Assembly: GCA_048498155.1 (NCBI GenBank)
Contig: JBEHYN010000043.1
Span: 1 to 24,821, forward strand
Direction: 5' to 3'
DNA from: BOG-938 sp048498155
GTDB lineage: Bacteria; Pseudomonadota; Alphaproteobacteria; Caulobacterales; Caulobacteraceae
DNA: 24,821 bases
Part shown: piece after piece, positions 7,936 to 14,916 of the stretch
Numbering within the stretch: position 1 is the first letter of the stretch
Layout: each line of letters starts with the position of its first letter
Program-made: the position numbers and the translations under genes
The notes under the pieces: generated by a model
Told to the model about the DNA's origin: nothing
The model's input: only the letters and a program-made list of their open reading frames with translations
Databases searched by the model: none

Positions 7936-8214
7936 ATGGCGAACCCCTTGGATGATCGCTTGGCGGCGTTGAGCGTCTGGGACGATGAGGCGAAGCTGGA
8001 CGGCCTGGAAAACGCCGTGTGGAGCGCCTTGGAACAAGAAAAACGAGGCGCCATGCCGGCGGGCATGCCGTTCGGGATTGCCGCCGCCGCCTTGGCGCTT
8101 GGCCTGGTGTTTGGGCTGGGCTCGGTGGCCGGCCGGCCGCATTCCCAGGCCACCGAACTGCAGGTGCTGTCGGACGACAGCATAGCGCCGTCCAGCCGCA
8201 TCGGCGGCGCATGA
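7936..8214 (+). CDS. small membrane protein, putative CnrY-like anti-sigma factor
   Basis: This 92-residue single-pass membrane protein has a short acidic cytoplasmic N-terminus (1-40), one hydrophobic helix at about 45-65 (FGIAAAALALGLVFGLG) and a short periplasmic tail. Sequence similarity is weak, but size, topology and position match CnrY/NccY, the anti-sigma of the cnrYXH nickel/cobalt locus (about 95 residues). In that system the N-terminal segment clamps the ECF sigma and the tail contacts the periplasmic sensor. The ribosome-binding site TGGAGA lies before ATG 7936. Its stop overlaps the start of the CnrX-like gene (ATGA), which implies coupled synthesis. The function is inferred mainly from context. 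Confidence 0.65.
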   Translation: MANPLDDRLAALSVWDDEAKLDGLENAVWSALEQEKRGAMPAGMPFGIAAAALALGLVFGLGSVAGRPHSQATELQVLSDDSIAPSSRIGGA

Positions 8215-8657
8215 TGACCGTATGGCGCACTGTTCTACTCACCGTCATTTTGGCCTTCGCTGCGGCCTACGCGGGCGCGCGCCTGGGTGCGGAGGCGCCG
8301 CGCAAACCCGCCCGCGCCTTGCGCGAGTCCATTTACGAGACGGTGCACCAGCAACTGCAGCTGACCACAGGCCAGCAGGCCGCCATTCGCCGGATCGATG
8401 ATCATTACGAGCATATGCGTAATGCGCGGCGGGCCGACATCGGCTCCGCCGACGGCGATCTCGCCCAGGCCCTGGCCAACGAAATGGCTCTGGGCACCGC
8501 CGCCCAACGGGCCCTGGTTCGCATCCAGGGATCCTTGGGCGATATGCAGCGCGATTCGGTGCTCTATGTGCTGGACGTGCGCGCCGTGCTGACGCCCGAG
8601 CAACAGATGGTGCTGGACCGCAAGGTGTTCGATACCCTGGCGCACGGCCCCCTTTGA
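8211..8657 (+). CDS. CnrX-like periplasmic sensor lacking most metal ligands
   Basis: This 148-residue protein has an N-terminal membrane anchor (about 6-22) and a helical periplasmic domain. It matches CnrX/NccX of Cupriavidus in length (148) and, from my memory of CnrX, aligns without gaps: DLQRATLVHVFEMRAGL corresponds here to DMQRDSVLYVLDVRAVL. In CnrX the Ni/Co ligands are His42, His46, Glu63, His119 and Met123. Here the same positions read Tyr42, His46, Asp63, Tyr119 and Val123, so only His46 is kept exactly. His65 and His68 could form a different site. The sensor probably regulates the anti-sigma but responds to another cue. It overlaps both neighbours by four bases. Confidence 0.8.
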   Translation: MMTVWRTVLLTVILAFAAAYAGARLGAEAPRKPARALRESIYETVHQQLQLTTGQQAAIRRIDDHYEHMRNARRADIGSADGDLAQALANEMALGTAAQRALVRIQGSLGDMQRDSVLYVLDVRAVLTPEQQMVLDRKVFDTLAHGPL

Positions 8658-9244
8658 CTCTGCTGAACAGCGCTACTGACCCCGACCTGATCACCCGGGC
8701 GCGGGCGGGCGATCGACGCGCTATCGCCGATCTGATCGGGCGCCACAAACATTGGCTCTATCGATTTGTCCGCCGTTACGTGGGCGATGCGGACGATGCT
8801 CAAGATGTGCTTCAGGAAAGCTTCGTGGCCGCCATGATGAACTTGGGGCGCTACGACCTGAACCGGCCGTTCGACATCTGGCTGCGGCGCATCGCCCTCA
8901 ATAAATGCCGCGACCGCGCCCGTCGTTTAGCGGTTCGACGAGCTATTGGCCTCGGCCGCCGTACGACCGGTGAGCCCGAAGACATAGCCGATCCCACGCC
9001 GCGCGCCGAGGCCGCCCTTCTGTCGGCCCAGGCCTTGCGCGTCCTTGATCAGGCGATCGCGAGCCTGCCCGCCGCCCTCAAGGAGCCGCTGGTTCTCACC
9101 GTTCTGGAGGGCCTGACGCACAAGCAGGCCGGGGAGCTTCTCAGCCTGAGCATCAAGGCTGTCGAAGTCCGCGTCTACCGCGCCAAACGCGAACTGGCGT
9201 TGAAGCTGGAGCGCGAGCCTTTTGACGACCTGTTGCAGAGCTAA
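8654..9244 (+). CDS. ECF-family RNA polymerase sigma factor (CnrH-like position)
   Basis: This 196-residue sigma-70 factor contains only regions 2 and 4. Region 2 spans about 25-93 (DADDAQDVLQESFVAA and the RPFDIWLRRIALNKCRD segment). Region 4 spans about 128-185 (LPAALKEPLVLTVLEGLTHK, then the helix-turn-helix ELLSLSIKAVEVRVYRAKREL). It starts at a TTG overlapping the sensor stop (TTGA), so its translation is coupled and probably kept low. The order anti-sigma, sensor, sigma reproduces cnrYXH. It most likely drives its own operon; the adjacent receptor genes are possible targets. A terminator follows at 9290. Confidence 0.93.
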   Translation: MTLLNSATDPDLITRARAGDRRAIADLIGRHKHWLYRFVRRYVGDADDAQDVLQESFVAAMMNLGRYDLNRPFDIWLRRIALNKCRDRARRLAVRRAIGLGRRTTGEPEDIADPTPRAEAALLSAQALRVLDQAIASLPAALKEPLVLTVLEGLTHKQAGELLSLSIKAVEVRVYRAKRELALKLEREPFDDLLQS

Positions 9245-9289
9245 ACTGTCGGCGAGTCCCACGCCCGATTGGCAAAACAACCCTAAATA

Positions 9290-9320
9290 AAAACGGCCCT
9301 TCCGAGGGAAGAGCCGTTTT
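9290..9320. terminator. bidirectional rho-independent terminator
   Basis: AAAACGGC (9290-9297) pairs with GCCGTTTT (9313-9320), and after one mismatch CTTCC (9299-9303) pairs with GGAAG (9307-9311) around a 3-base loop. It has A-rich and T-rich flanks on both strands. It separates the converging sigma operon (plus) and the first receptor gene (minus). Confidence 0.85.
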
Positions 9321-9378
9321 CACAGGTTTCACAGGCCCGGCCCAATCGACCAGAAGTCAAGGAAGCCGGATTGCGGGA

Positions 9379-11832
9379 TCAGTAGGTGTAATTCAACTGA
9401 ACGCCGAAGGTGCGCGGGGCGCCGACAACGCCCTCCATCGTGGTGCCTGGGCTGATCGTGTAGAAGTATTGCTTGTCCCCAATGTTCCGGCCCCACAACT
9501 CCACCTGATAATGCCCGCCGGTTGAGACCCAGCCGATCGACGCATTGAACAGGGCGAAGGGATTTCTGCGCGCGATCGGGTCATTGGAAATATCGAAATA
9601 GGTGTTGCCCGTATAGGCGGCCTCACCACGGACAAACAGGCTATTGCCATTGCCCAGATCGAAATCCCGCTGTCCGGTGATGATCGCGGAAACTTCCGGG
9701 GCATTCTGAAGCCGATGTCCGTTCGCATTATAAGTATTTGCGGCGGAATTCTCTCTCGGGTCGTTCCGCGAGATAATCAGGTTCTTGAGGAAGTTTCCGG
9801 TGACCTGTCCCGTGGTGTAATTCACGTACACGGCATCCGGCAGCCAAGTGACGGATGAGGTGAAGGTCCACCCATCCCAAGGCTTGGCGGTGAGGTCGGC
9901 ATCCAGCCCGGTAATCCTGGCCGAGGCTGCGTTCGACGACTGTTGGAACGGCGTGGTGCTGCCGGGAATCGAGATGCTTTGGTTGACTTGCAAATTTGAC
10001 CAATCGTTGCGGAACACCGCAACGTTCAATCGCAGGCGCTTATCAAACCAATCGGTCTTGGCGCCTGCTTCATAGCTGGTGATGTATTCGGGCTGGAAGG
10101 TCAGGCCGAGAGGCGAGCGCGCCGTGAAATTGTACCCGCCGCTTTTGAAGCCCCGCGTTACGTTGAAATAGACGAACGCGTCCTTGGTGGCTTGCCATTC
10201 CAAGCCAATTTTCGGCGTGAAGGCGCTGTTGTTCTGGGACAACTGAGGAACGATATTCGGAGGTGTTAGAGGAAAGTTGTTTCCATAACCTGCCACAAAC
10301 GGGAAGTACTGGCTCTGATAGTAATTTATGCCCGCGCCGGTGCAAAGCGGCGCCGTCGGCGCCGGAACCAACGTCGAAGTATTACACTTCACTGTAGGGG
10401 CTGTTACGGCCCCTCGAACGCCGGGATTGGCTGGGTTGGAGCCGACCCACCCAAGCGGCAGCCCGCCCGTCCAGGAGTAGGACGTATTGTAGGTGTCGAG
10501 AACCTTGTGTTCTTGCGTATAGCGACCGCCCAGCGTGATCGCGAAGTCCGGCGTAAAGTGATAGGATTCATTCAAGAACACGGCATAGGACTGTGTGGGG
10601 AAGCGCGTATCCTGATAGGAATCCGACCCAGTCAGGTTGTTGTTGACAGGCGGCGCGTAGACACTGATCGAGTCTGCGGACTGGTGTTCATATTCCGTCC
10701 AGAAAAAGACACCTCCGACGCCCTTCAGATTTCCGAAAGTGTGCGGAACATTAATTTCTTCGCTGAACTGGTGTTGATTATAAGTCCCACGAGTTCCACC
10801 CGTAAGATACTCAGTTCCGTTGCCGCCTTGAACATAAACAGTCTTCGATGTTCTATAAGCAGCCAAATTCTTGATGCTGATATTGTCGTTAATCGTCCAA
10901 TTGAGTTCGTCGCTCACGCCATAAATGATTTCACCATCGGTGTCGGGGAAACCGCCTTGCCCGAAATAGTGCAGATTTCCCACCTTGGCGTTGGCCAAGG
11001 GAGATTCATAGCCGCTGTATACACCCGAGGAATTTACGAACCTGGGATCGTTTGTTGCCTCAACAAGCGTGGTGATAGGGGCGAAGTGCTCATTGGTGTT
11101 CATATAGTCAAAGCGCACGAGATTGGTGAGGGAAGCATTGACCTCATATTTTAGGCCGCCTCTAATACTGACACGATTTACCGCGCCCGCCGGCGAAATG
11201 CCTGGCACGACATCTTGGATATAGCCATCATGTTTCTGATAACCGATCGCAAGTGAGGCCTGCAGCCGGTCAGTCACGGCGCCGCTCAGCCTGAGCGCTT
11301 CGTCGATCAGGTTGTAGTTGCCAAAATTCAACGTGTTCTGAAATTGGAATTCCTTCGAGGGCTCACGCGAAATGAAGTTGATCGCGCCGCCCACGGCGTT
11401 GCGCCCGAACACCGTTCCTTGCGGCCCTTTGACAACCTCGACCCGCGCCAAGTCATTGAAATTGCTCGCTAGGGCGACCGATGAGCGGCCCAGATAGACG
11501 CCGTCCATATAGATGCCGACGTCTTGTTCATTGTTGGAAGCAAAGCCGCCGATGCCCCGGATATAGGGGACGACATTGACCCCCGCGTTAGAAATTTTCA
11601 AGCTGGCCACGGCAGAGGGCAAGTCCCGCAGGGTCACGACCCTCGACTTATCGAGCACATCGCCGCCGACCACCGACACCGCGATGGCGGTTTTTTGCAA
11701 ATTCGTGGATCCCGTCTTGGTCGCGGTGACGACCACATCGCCGATCGCATTGTCTGCCGCACGGGCGGCTATGGCCGGAGCGGAGGCTAGAACCACCAGA
11801 GCGACACTGGCTAACATACGAGATTTATTCAT
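9379..11832 (-). CDS. TonB-dependent outer-membrane receptor, subfamily A (copy 1)
   Basis: This 817-residue outer-membrane receptor would import a scarce ligand with energy from TonB-ExbBD. The signal peptide is 1-25 (AARA/AD). A TonB box lies in GDVVVTATK (31-39). The plug domain, to about 165, contains VEVVKGPQGTVFGRNAVGGA. A 22-strand barrel ends in GVQLNYTY with an aromatic C-terminus for BAM recognition. There is no N-terminal STN domain, so it cannot signal directly like FecA. Subfamily A is shared with the copy at 17708 (VLDKSRVVTLRDLPSAVASL, YMDGVYLGRSSVAL, FISREPSKEFQFQNT). Cys483 and Cys497 may staple an extracellular loop. The ribosome-binding site AGGGGG precedes ATG 11832. The ligand is unknown. 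Confidence 0.95.
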   Translation of the reverse strand: MNKSRMLASVALVVLASAPAIAARAADNAIGDVVVTATKTGSTNLQKTAIAVSVVGGDVLDKSRVVTLRDLPSAVASLKISNAGVNVVPYIRGIGGFASNNEQDVGIYMDGVYLGRSSVALASNFNDLARVEVVKGPQGTVFGRNAVGGAINFISREPSKEFQFQNTLNFGNYNLIDEALRLSGAVTDRLQASLAIGYQKHDGYIQDVVPGISPAGAVNRVSIRGGLKYEVNASLTNLVRFDYMNTNEHFAPITTLVEATNDPRFVNSSGVYSGYESPLANAKVGNLHYFGQGGFPDTDGEIIYGVSDELNWTINDNISIKNLAAYRTSKTVYVQGGNGTEYLTGGTRGTYNQHQFSEEINVPHTFGNLKGVGGVFFWTEYEHQSADSISVYAPPVNNNLTGSDSYQDTRFPTQSYAVFLNESYHFTPDFAITLGGRYTQEHKVLDTYNTSYSWTGGLPLGWVGSNPANPGVRGAVTAPTVKCNTSTLVPAPTAPLCTGAGINYYQSQYFPFVAGYGNNFPLTPPNIVPQLSQNNSAFTPKIGLEWQATKDAFVYFNVTRGFKSGGYNFTARSPLGLTFQPEYITSYEAGAKTDWFDKRLRLNVAVFRNDWSNLQVNQSISIPGSTTPFQQSSNAASARITGLDADLTAKPWDGWTFTSSVTWLPDAVYVNYTTGQVTGNFLKNLIISRNDPRENSAANTYNANGHRLQNAPEVSAIITGQRDFDLGNGNSLFVRGEAAYTGNTYFDISNDPIARRNPFALFNASIGWVSTGGHYQVELWGRNIGDKQYFYTISPGTTMEGVVGAPRTFGVQLNYTY

Positions 11833-11910
11833 GTTTTACCCCCTATTTGAACTTGGTCTTAAAAGCGCTGGCGCGCGGACACATCGCATCCTGCGAGCCA
11901 CGCCAAGGGC

Positions 11911-11944
11911 GGCTTGTAGTCAGGGTTTCTAAATCTGACAAGCC
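11911..11944. promoter_or_regulatory. hairpin in the leader of receptor copy 1
   Basis: GGCTTGTAGTCAG (11911-11923) faces CTGACAAGCC (11935-11944): 7 bp plus 3 bp, with a 3-base bulge. It lies about 80-110 bases before the receptor start. The sequence CTGACAAG recurs at the same distance before receptor copy 4. On the plus strand the hairpin is followed by a T-rich run, but no plus-strand gene ends here. Confidence 0.45.
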
Positions 11945-11966
11945 ATTTTTCTATTTTACGACGAGT

Positions 11967-12010
11967 AACACCGTTCGCGGAACCTGCGCGTTAGCCTAAC
12001 GGTGTTCCGC
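11967..12010. promoter_or_regulatory. overlapping inverted repeats upstream of receptor copy 1
   Basis: AACACCGTT (11967-11975) and AACGGTGTT (11998-12006) are perfect inverted copies. GCGGAAC (11977-11983) and GTTCCGC (12004-12010) form a second pair that shares bases with the first, so the two stems exclude each other. This could be an operator or a two-state leader. Apart from these elements and the terminator at 12087, I see nothing else in 11833-12174. Confidence 0.4.
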
Positions 12011-12086
12011 AAACTCCATTTCCACGGCTCGATATCCCGCTTGGCGACGATCGGCCAAATCAGCACTTTTGACGATGGCTCAAAAA

Positions 12087-12118
12087 AAACGGCCCCTTCT
12101 GGATGGAAGGGGCCGTTT
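12087..12118 (-). terminator. terminator of receptor copy 2
   Basis: A perfect 13-bp stem (AAACGGCCCCTTC at 12087-12099 with its complement at 12106-12118) has a 6-base loop. On the minus strand it is followed by an eight-T run (12082-12089). It ends the gene whose stop is at 12175. Confidence 0.92.
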
Positions 12119-12136
12119 CAATGTTTGGAACCTAAT

Positions 12137-12160
12137 CCCATCGACCCAAAGGCCGATGGG
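12137..12160 (-). promoter_or_regulatory. conserved 3'UTR hairpin of receptor copy 2
   Basis: CCCATCG (12137-12143) pairs with CGATGGG (12154-12160), between the stop codon and the terminator. The same structure follows receptor copies 3 and 4 but not copy 1. A role in mRNA stability is possible but not shown. Confidence 0.45.
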
Positions 12161-12174
12161 GCGCCGGTTTGGGC

Positions 12175-14613
12175 TTAGTAGGTGTAGTTCAACTGAACGC
12201 CGAAGGTGCGCGGGTTGCCCGCCAGGACCTGCGGGATTTTTGAGCCAGGTACAAGGGTGTTGGCGTACTGTTTGTCGAGAATGTTCCGGCCCCACAGTTC
12301 GACCTGATAGTGACCGCCAGGTGAAGACCAGCCGGCGGCGAAGTCCATCAGCGCAAACGGGTTACGCTTCGCGATCGGGTCGTTGGTGATATCGAAGTAG
12401 GTATCCCCGGTATAGTTGCCTGCGACACGGATAAAGCCGGTGTTGCCATTGCCCAGATCGAACTCTTTGTTGGCGGAAAGGGACGCACTCAGGGTCGGGT
12501 TGTTCATCAAGCGCTTGCCTGAGGCGTCATAGGCTCCCGACAATAGGTTAAGCCGCGGATCATGACGCTGTTTCACCAGATTCAACAGGACGCCGTTCGG
12601 TTGGCCGTTGGGATAATTCACATAGACCGCATCCGGAATCCAAGTGACGTTCGAGGTGAATGTCCAACCGTCCCACGGCTTGAACGTGATGTCCGCGTCC
12701 AGCCCGGTATTTCTGGCGGTGGCCGCGTTGCTGGCTTGCGTCAAGGGCGTGGTGGAATTGGGGATCAGGACTGTTGAGTTCACCTGCAGGTTGGTCCAGT
12801 CGTTGCGGAACACCGCCACGTTCACGCGCAGCTTCCTGTCCAGCCAATCGGTCTTGGCGCCGAATTCATAGGTCGTGATGTATTCCGGCAGGAAAACCGC
12901 CCCGTAAGCGTTACGCGCCGTGAAGCTGAAGCCGCCGCTCTTGAAGCCCCGGGTGTAGGAAGCATACAGGAAGGCGTGATCGCTTGCCTGCCATTGCAGC
13001 CCAACCTTGGGCGTGAACACGCTCACGTTCTGCGTCAGTGCCGGGCCGATATTCAAACCGTTGGGCTTAAAGGTATTTGTGTCGTAACCCGCGACGAAGG
13101 GGTAGCGGATGTCCGTGTACGGGTTACCCGTGGCTACGGAGTCGGCGGATTGTCCGCCGCGCGAACCGGGATTGGCCGGATTGTAGCCAGGCAGGCCGGC
13201 CGGAATGCCGCCGAGCCATTTGAAGGACGTGTTGTAGGTGTCGAGCACCTTATGCTCGATGGAATAGCGTCCGCCGAAGATCAGCCCGATATCCTTCGTG
13301 AGCTGGTAGGTTTCGTTGGCGTAGATCGCATAGGACTGGGTGGGGAAGCGGGTGTCCTGCCAGGATTCGGACGCAGCACCGCCAAGGTTCGGATTGTATG
13401 GATTGTAGTTCGTATTGCTGGGATTGGCGAAGCTGATCGCGTCGCCGATTTGGTGCTCATATGAGGTCCAGCCGAACAGGCCCACAACACCCTTCAGGTT
13501 TCCAAAGGTGTGGGTCAGGTTCATTTCGTCGCTGAACTGCTTCTGGTAGTATAACGTCGTGGTTGATGTGGTCAGATATTCGGTGCCGTTGCCGCCAAAC
13601 AAGGTGGTGTTTTCAGCGGTCCTATAAGCCATCAGGTTCTTGAAGCTGAGATTGTCGTTAATCTTCCAATTCAGCTCATCACTGATGCCGTAATCCAGCT
13701 CCGACCCCTGAGGCGGACGGCCGGCATAATAACTGAAGTCTCCGACGTGGGCGTTTGTTAGCGGCGCGGGGAATTGCGGCGAGGCCGAACAAGAGGTGTT
13801 CGTGCAACTGACCAACCTCGGATCGTCCGATCGGAGATAGCTGATGTTTTGGCCTCTATCAAAGTATTCGCGCGTATAGAGGTAGTCGACTCGTATCAGA
13901 TTGGTAATGTCATTGTTGAATTCATACTTAAGTTGGCCACGGAAACTAAAGCGGTTTGCGTCGCCCATATTTTGCCAGCCCGGCGCAACGTTCTTATAAT
14001 AGCCGTCGTGCTTCACATAGGAGACTGCGGCCGCAGCCTGCAGCCTGTCGGTGATCGGGCCGGAAATGCGAGCCGCTTCGTCGATCAGGTTCCAGTTGCC
14101 CAGGTTCAGGGTGTTCTGGAACTCGAAGGTGGTCGAAGGCTGCTTGGTGATGAAGTTGATGGCGCCGCCAACCGAGTTACGGCCGAAGGTCGTTCCCTGT
14201 GGGCCCTTGGCCACTTCCACGCGCTCGAGGTCGTTGAAGTTAGAGTTCAGGATGCTGGACGATTTGCCGATATAGACGCCGTCCTGGTAGACGCCGACAT
14301 CTTGTTCGTTGTTGGACGCGTAGCCGCCGATCCCGCGGATATAGAAGATAATGTTGGAGCTGGCGTTGATGATCTTCAGGGCGGTGACTTCCGAAGGCAG
14401 ATCCCTGATGGCCACGATCCGGTTGGTCTGTAGGGCGGCGCCGCCGACTACCGCCACTGAGATCGGCGTCTTCTGCAGATTGGTCGCGCCGGTCTTGGTG
14501 GCCGTGACGACGACATCGCCGATGGCGTTATTGTCGGCAGCGCGAGCTGCCAACGGCGGCGCGAAGGCCAAAACCGCCAGTCCAACGCTTGTCAACATGC
14601 TGAGTTTATTCAT
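12175..14613 (-). CDS. TonB-dependent outer-membrane receptor, subfamily B (copy 2)
   Basis: This 812-residue receptor has a signal peptide (1-25, AARA/AD), TonB box GDVVVTATK (32-40), a plug with RVEVAKGPQGTTFGRNSVGG (131-150) and a barrel ending GVQLNYTY. Subfamily B features shared with copy 3 are VAIRDLPSEVTALKI, YQDGVYIGKSSSIL and FITKQPSTTFEFQNTLNLGN. Cys270 and Cys275 sit close together in a likely extracellular loop. I placed the start at ATG 14613 (MNKLSMLTS), which matches the other copies and has AGGGG upstream; the frame is open a further 17 codons. It has its own leader and terminator. An 89-base run is identical to copy 3. The ligand is unknown. Confidence 0.95.
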   Translation of the reverse strand: MNKLSMLTSVGLAVLAFAPPLAARAADNNAIGDVVVTATKTGATNLQKTPISVAVVGGAALQTNRIVAIRDLPSEVTALKIINASSNIIFYIRGIGGYASNNEQDVGVYQDGVYIGKSSSILNSNFNDLERVEVAKGPQGTTFGRNSVGGAINFITKQPSTTFEFQNTLNLGNWNLIDEAARISGPITDRLQAAAAVSYVKHDGYYKNVAPGWQNMGDANRFSFRGQLKYEFNNDITNLIRVDYLYTREYFDRGQNISYLRSDDPRLVSCTNTSCSASPQFPAPLTNAHVGDFSYYAGRPPQGSELDYGISDELNWKINDNLSFKNLMAYRTAENTTLFGGNGTEYLTTSTTTLYYQKQFSDEMNLTHTFGNLKGVVGLFGWTSYEHQIGDAISFANPSNTNYNPYNPNLGGAASESWQDTRFPTQSYAIYANETYQLTKDIGLIFGGRYSIEHKVLDTYNTSFKWLGGIPAGLPGYNPANPGSRGGQSADSVATGNPYTDIRYPFVAGYDTNTFKPNGLNIGPALTQNVSVFTPKVGLQWQASDHAFLYASYTRGFKSGGFSFTARNAYGAVFLPEYITTYEFGAKTDWLDRKLRVNVAVFRNDWTNLQVNSTVLIPNSTTPLTQASNAATARNTGLDADITFKPWDGWTFTSNVTWIPDAVYVNYPNGQPNGVLLNLVKQRHDPRLNLLSGAYDASGKRLMNNPTLSASLSANKEFDLGNGNTGFIRVAGNYTGDTYFDITNDPIAKRNPFALMDFAAGWSSPGGHYQVELWGRNILDKQYANTLVPGSKIPQVLAGNPRTFGVQLNYTY
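12668..12756. repeat. 89-base segment identical to 15410-15498
   Basis: By eye this stretch of receptor copy 2 is identical to 15410-15498 in copy 3, while flanking coding sequence shows scattered synonymous differences. It encodes the barrel segment TPLTQASNAATARNTGLDAD and on through FKPWDG. The uneven identity suggests gene conversion or a recent duplication. Confidence 0.7.
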
Positions 14614-14635
14614 ATTTCCATCCCCTTGCGTTATT

Positions 14636-14710
14636 AGGCTCGGCTTCACACGCCGCAGCAACATCTTCTCCCACCAGCCTTATACGAGCTCGTGAAAGAT
14701 CAGCTTTCAC
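14636..14710 (-). promoter_or_regulatory. structured 5' leader of receptor copy 2
   Basis: Next to the ribosome-binding site lies AGGCTCGGCTTCACACGCCG (14636-14655, plus-strand reading), which recurs with one change before copy 3 at 17403-17422. Further upstream GTGAAAG (14692-14698) and CTTTCAC (14704-14710) form a 7-bp hairpin. A block TGCCGCAGTCC at 14753-14763 is also shared with copy 3. No promoter hexamers stand out in 14614-14830. Confidence 0.45.
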
Positions 14711-14830
14711 TGTAGATGCACGGGCATTTCTTTACAATCATGTCGGTCAAAATGCCGCAGTCCGATAGGCGTCCCAGCCTGAAGCAAACATCGCCGATCC
14801 TCATGCCGACGCCGTCGTCCGCCCACAAAA

Positions 14831-14861
14831 AAGCGGCCCCTCCTGGATGGAGGGGCCGCTT
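14831..14861 (-). terminator. terminator of receptor copy 3
   Basis: A 13-bp stem (AAGCGGCCCCTCC at 14831-14843 with 14849-14861) has loop TGGAT and a T run on the minus strand (14827-14832). It is nearly the same sequence as the terminators at 12087 and 17621. Confidence 0.92.
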
Positions 14862-14878
14862 CAATGTCTCAAACCTGA

Positions 14879-14902
14879 CCCATCGACCCGAAGGCCGATG
14901 GG
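14879..14902 (-). promoter_or_regulatory. conserved 3'UTR hairpin of receptor copy 3
   Basis: CCCATCG (14879-14885) pairs with CGATGGG (14896-14902), in the same position relative to stop and terminator as in copies 2 and 4. Confidence 0.45.
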
Positions 14903-14916
14903 GCGCCGGTTTGGCC

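Noticed and set aside
11911..11956. plus-strand terminator-like hairpin with T-rich tail
   Set aside because: No plus-strand gene ends nearby; it is better read as part of the leader of receptor copy 1.
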